Assembly: GCA_024644775.1 (NCBI GenBank)
Contig: JAHEHB010000196.1
Span: 2,586-9,634 of the forward strand
Reading direction: 5' to 3'
DNA from: Deltaproteobacteria bacterium
GTDB lineage: Bacteria; Desulfobacterota; Desulfobacteria; Desulfobacterales; SURF-15
Length of the DNA stretch: 7,049 nt
A program made the translations under genes and the position numbers. The first letter of the stretch is position 1. The number at the start of each line of letters is the position of its first letter. Below are positions 6,860-7,049 of the stretch, in pieces. The notes beneath the pieces were generated by a model. It searched no databases, was not told the DNA's origin, and saw only the letters and a list, made by a program, of their open reading frames with translations.

Positions 6860-7049
6860 ATGAAGGAAATCACGTCATGTACCATGGATTGTCCGGATGC
6901 CTGCTCCATCGTTGTATCTTCGGATCGGAATGGATCGATTTCAATACGCGGCAATCCAAACCATCCCATTACTGCGGGGTATACGTGCAAAAAAATTCGA
7001 AACCATATCAAGCGTCTACAAAGCCCTGAACGAATACGTCACCCCATGC
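6860..7049 (+). CDS. Molybdopterin oxidoreductase, N-terminal part (3' end outside window)
   Basis: The first 63 codons of a plus-strand gene run off the right edge. The protein starts MKEITSCTMDCPDACSIVV and has Cys7, Cys11, Cys15 and Cys43, a C-x3-C-x3-C-x27-C arrangement that binds the N-terminal [4Fe-4S] cluster in the DMSO-reductase/formate-dehydrogenase superfamily. RGNPNHPITAGYTC (30-43) is the usual second half of this domain. No Tat or Sec signal precedes it, so it is probably cytoplasmic, and CxxxCPDxC is common in soluble members. Substrate cannot be told from this fragment. ATG 6860 is the right start because the Cys motif follows directly; GGAGGGGG at 6840-6847 is a strong but rather distant (12 nt) ribosome site. 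It lies just behind the end of the broken small gene and may once have been coupled to it. It diverges from the aminopeptidase operon. Confidence 0.8.
   Translation, partial: MKEITSCTMDCPDACSIVVSSDRNGSISIRGNPNHPITAGYTCKKIRNHIKRLQSPERIRHPM

Noticed and set aside
6838..7029. A 63-codon plus-strand frame from ATG 6838
   Set aside because: It overlaps the molybdopterin gene in another frame; the 6860 frame carries the complete Cys motif.

Overview
The window looks like a piece of an anaerobic, respiratory Gram-negative bacterium, most likely a desulfobacterial (Desulfobacterota) genome. The reasons are a Tat-exported multi-cluster iron-sulfur/molybdopterin-type oxidoreductase, a second molybdopterin oxidoreductase, moderate GC content, and a long palindromic insertion of a kind I loosely associate with such genomes. 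The taxonomy is inference only; no rRNA or marker gene is present.

Layout. Positions 1-6459 are a tightly spaced minus-strand gene series, read from right to left: an M1-family zinc aminopeptidase (6459-3985), then after 10 bp an exported TPR protein with two C-terminal membrane segments (3974-3006), then after 66 bp a very large Tat-signal Fe-S/molybdopterin-like protein (2939 running off the left edge at 1, 979 codons seen). The last is the most informative gene. It joins a molybdopterin-oxidoreductase-like domain to a ferredoxin-like module with four cluster motifs, one of them of the CxxTxxC type. This is the architecture of ActB, the iron-sulfur subunit of alternative complex III (quinol oxidoreductase). 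A near-consensus sigma70 promoter (6570-6542, TTGACA-17 bp-TATATT) sits upstream of the aminopeptidase and could drive the whole series.

Positions 6460-6859 are the divergent intergenic region. It holds the promoter and a roughly 155-bp imperfect palindrome (6572-6726) bounded by 7-bp direct repeats TAGTTAG. Removing the palindrome and one repeat copy joins the flanks into one open frame (6523-6578 plus 6727-6856, 61 codons) that stops 3 bp before the next gene. I read this as a small plus-strand gene broken by a MITE-like insertion.

Positions 6860-7049 are the 5' end of a plus-strand, apparently cytoplasmic molybdopterin oxidoreductase (C-x3-C-x3-C-x27-C), cut by the right edge.

How the genes work together: the ActB-like protein would need a membrane NrfD/ActC-type partner, expected just beyond the left edge. 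The peptidase and TPR protein have no obvious mechanistic tie to it and may simply be co-transcribed.
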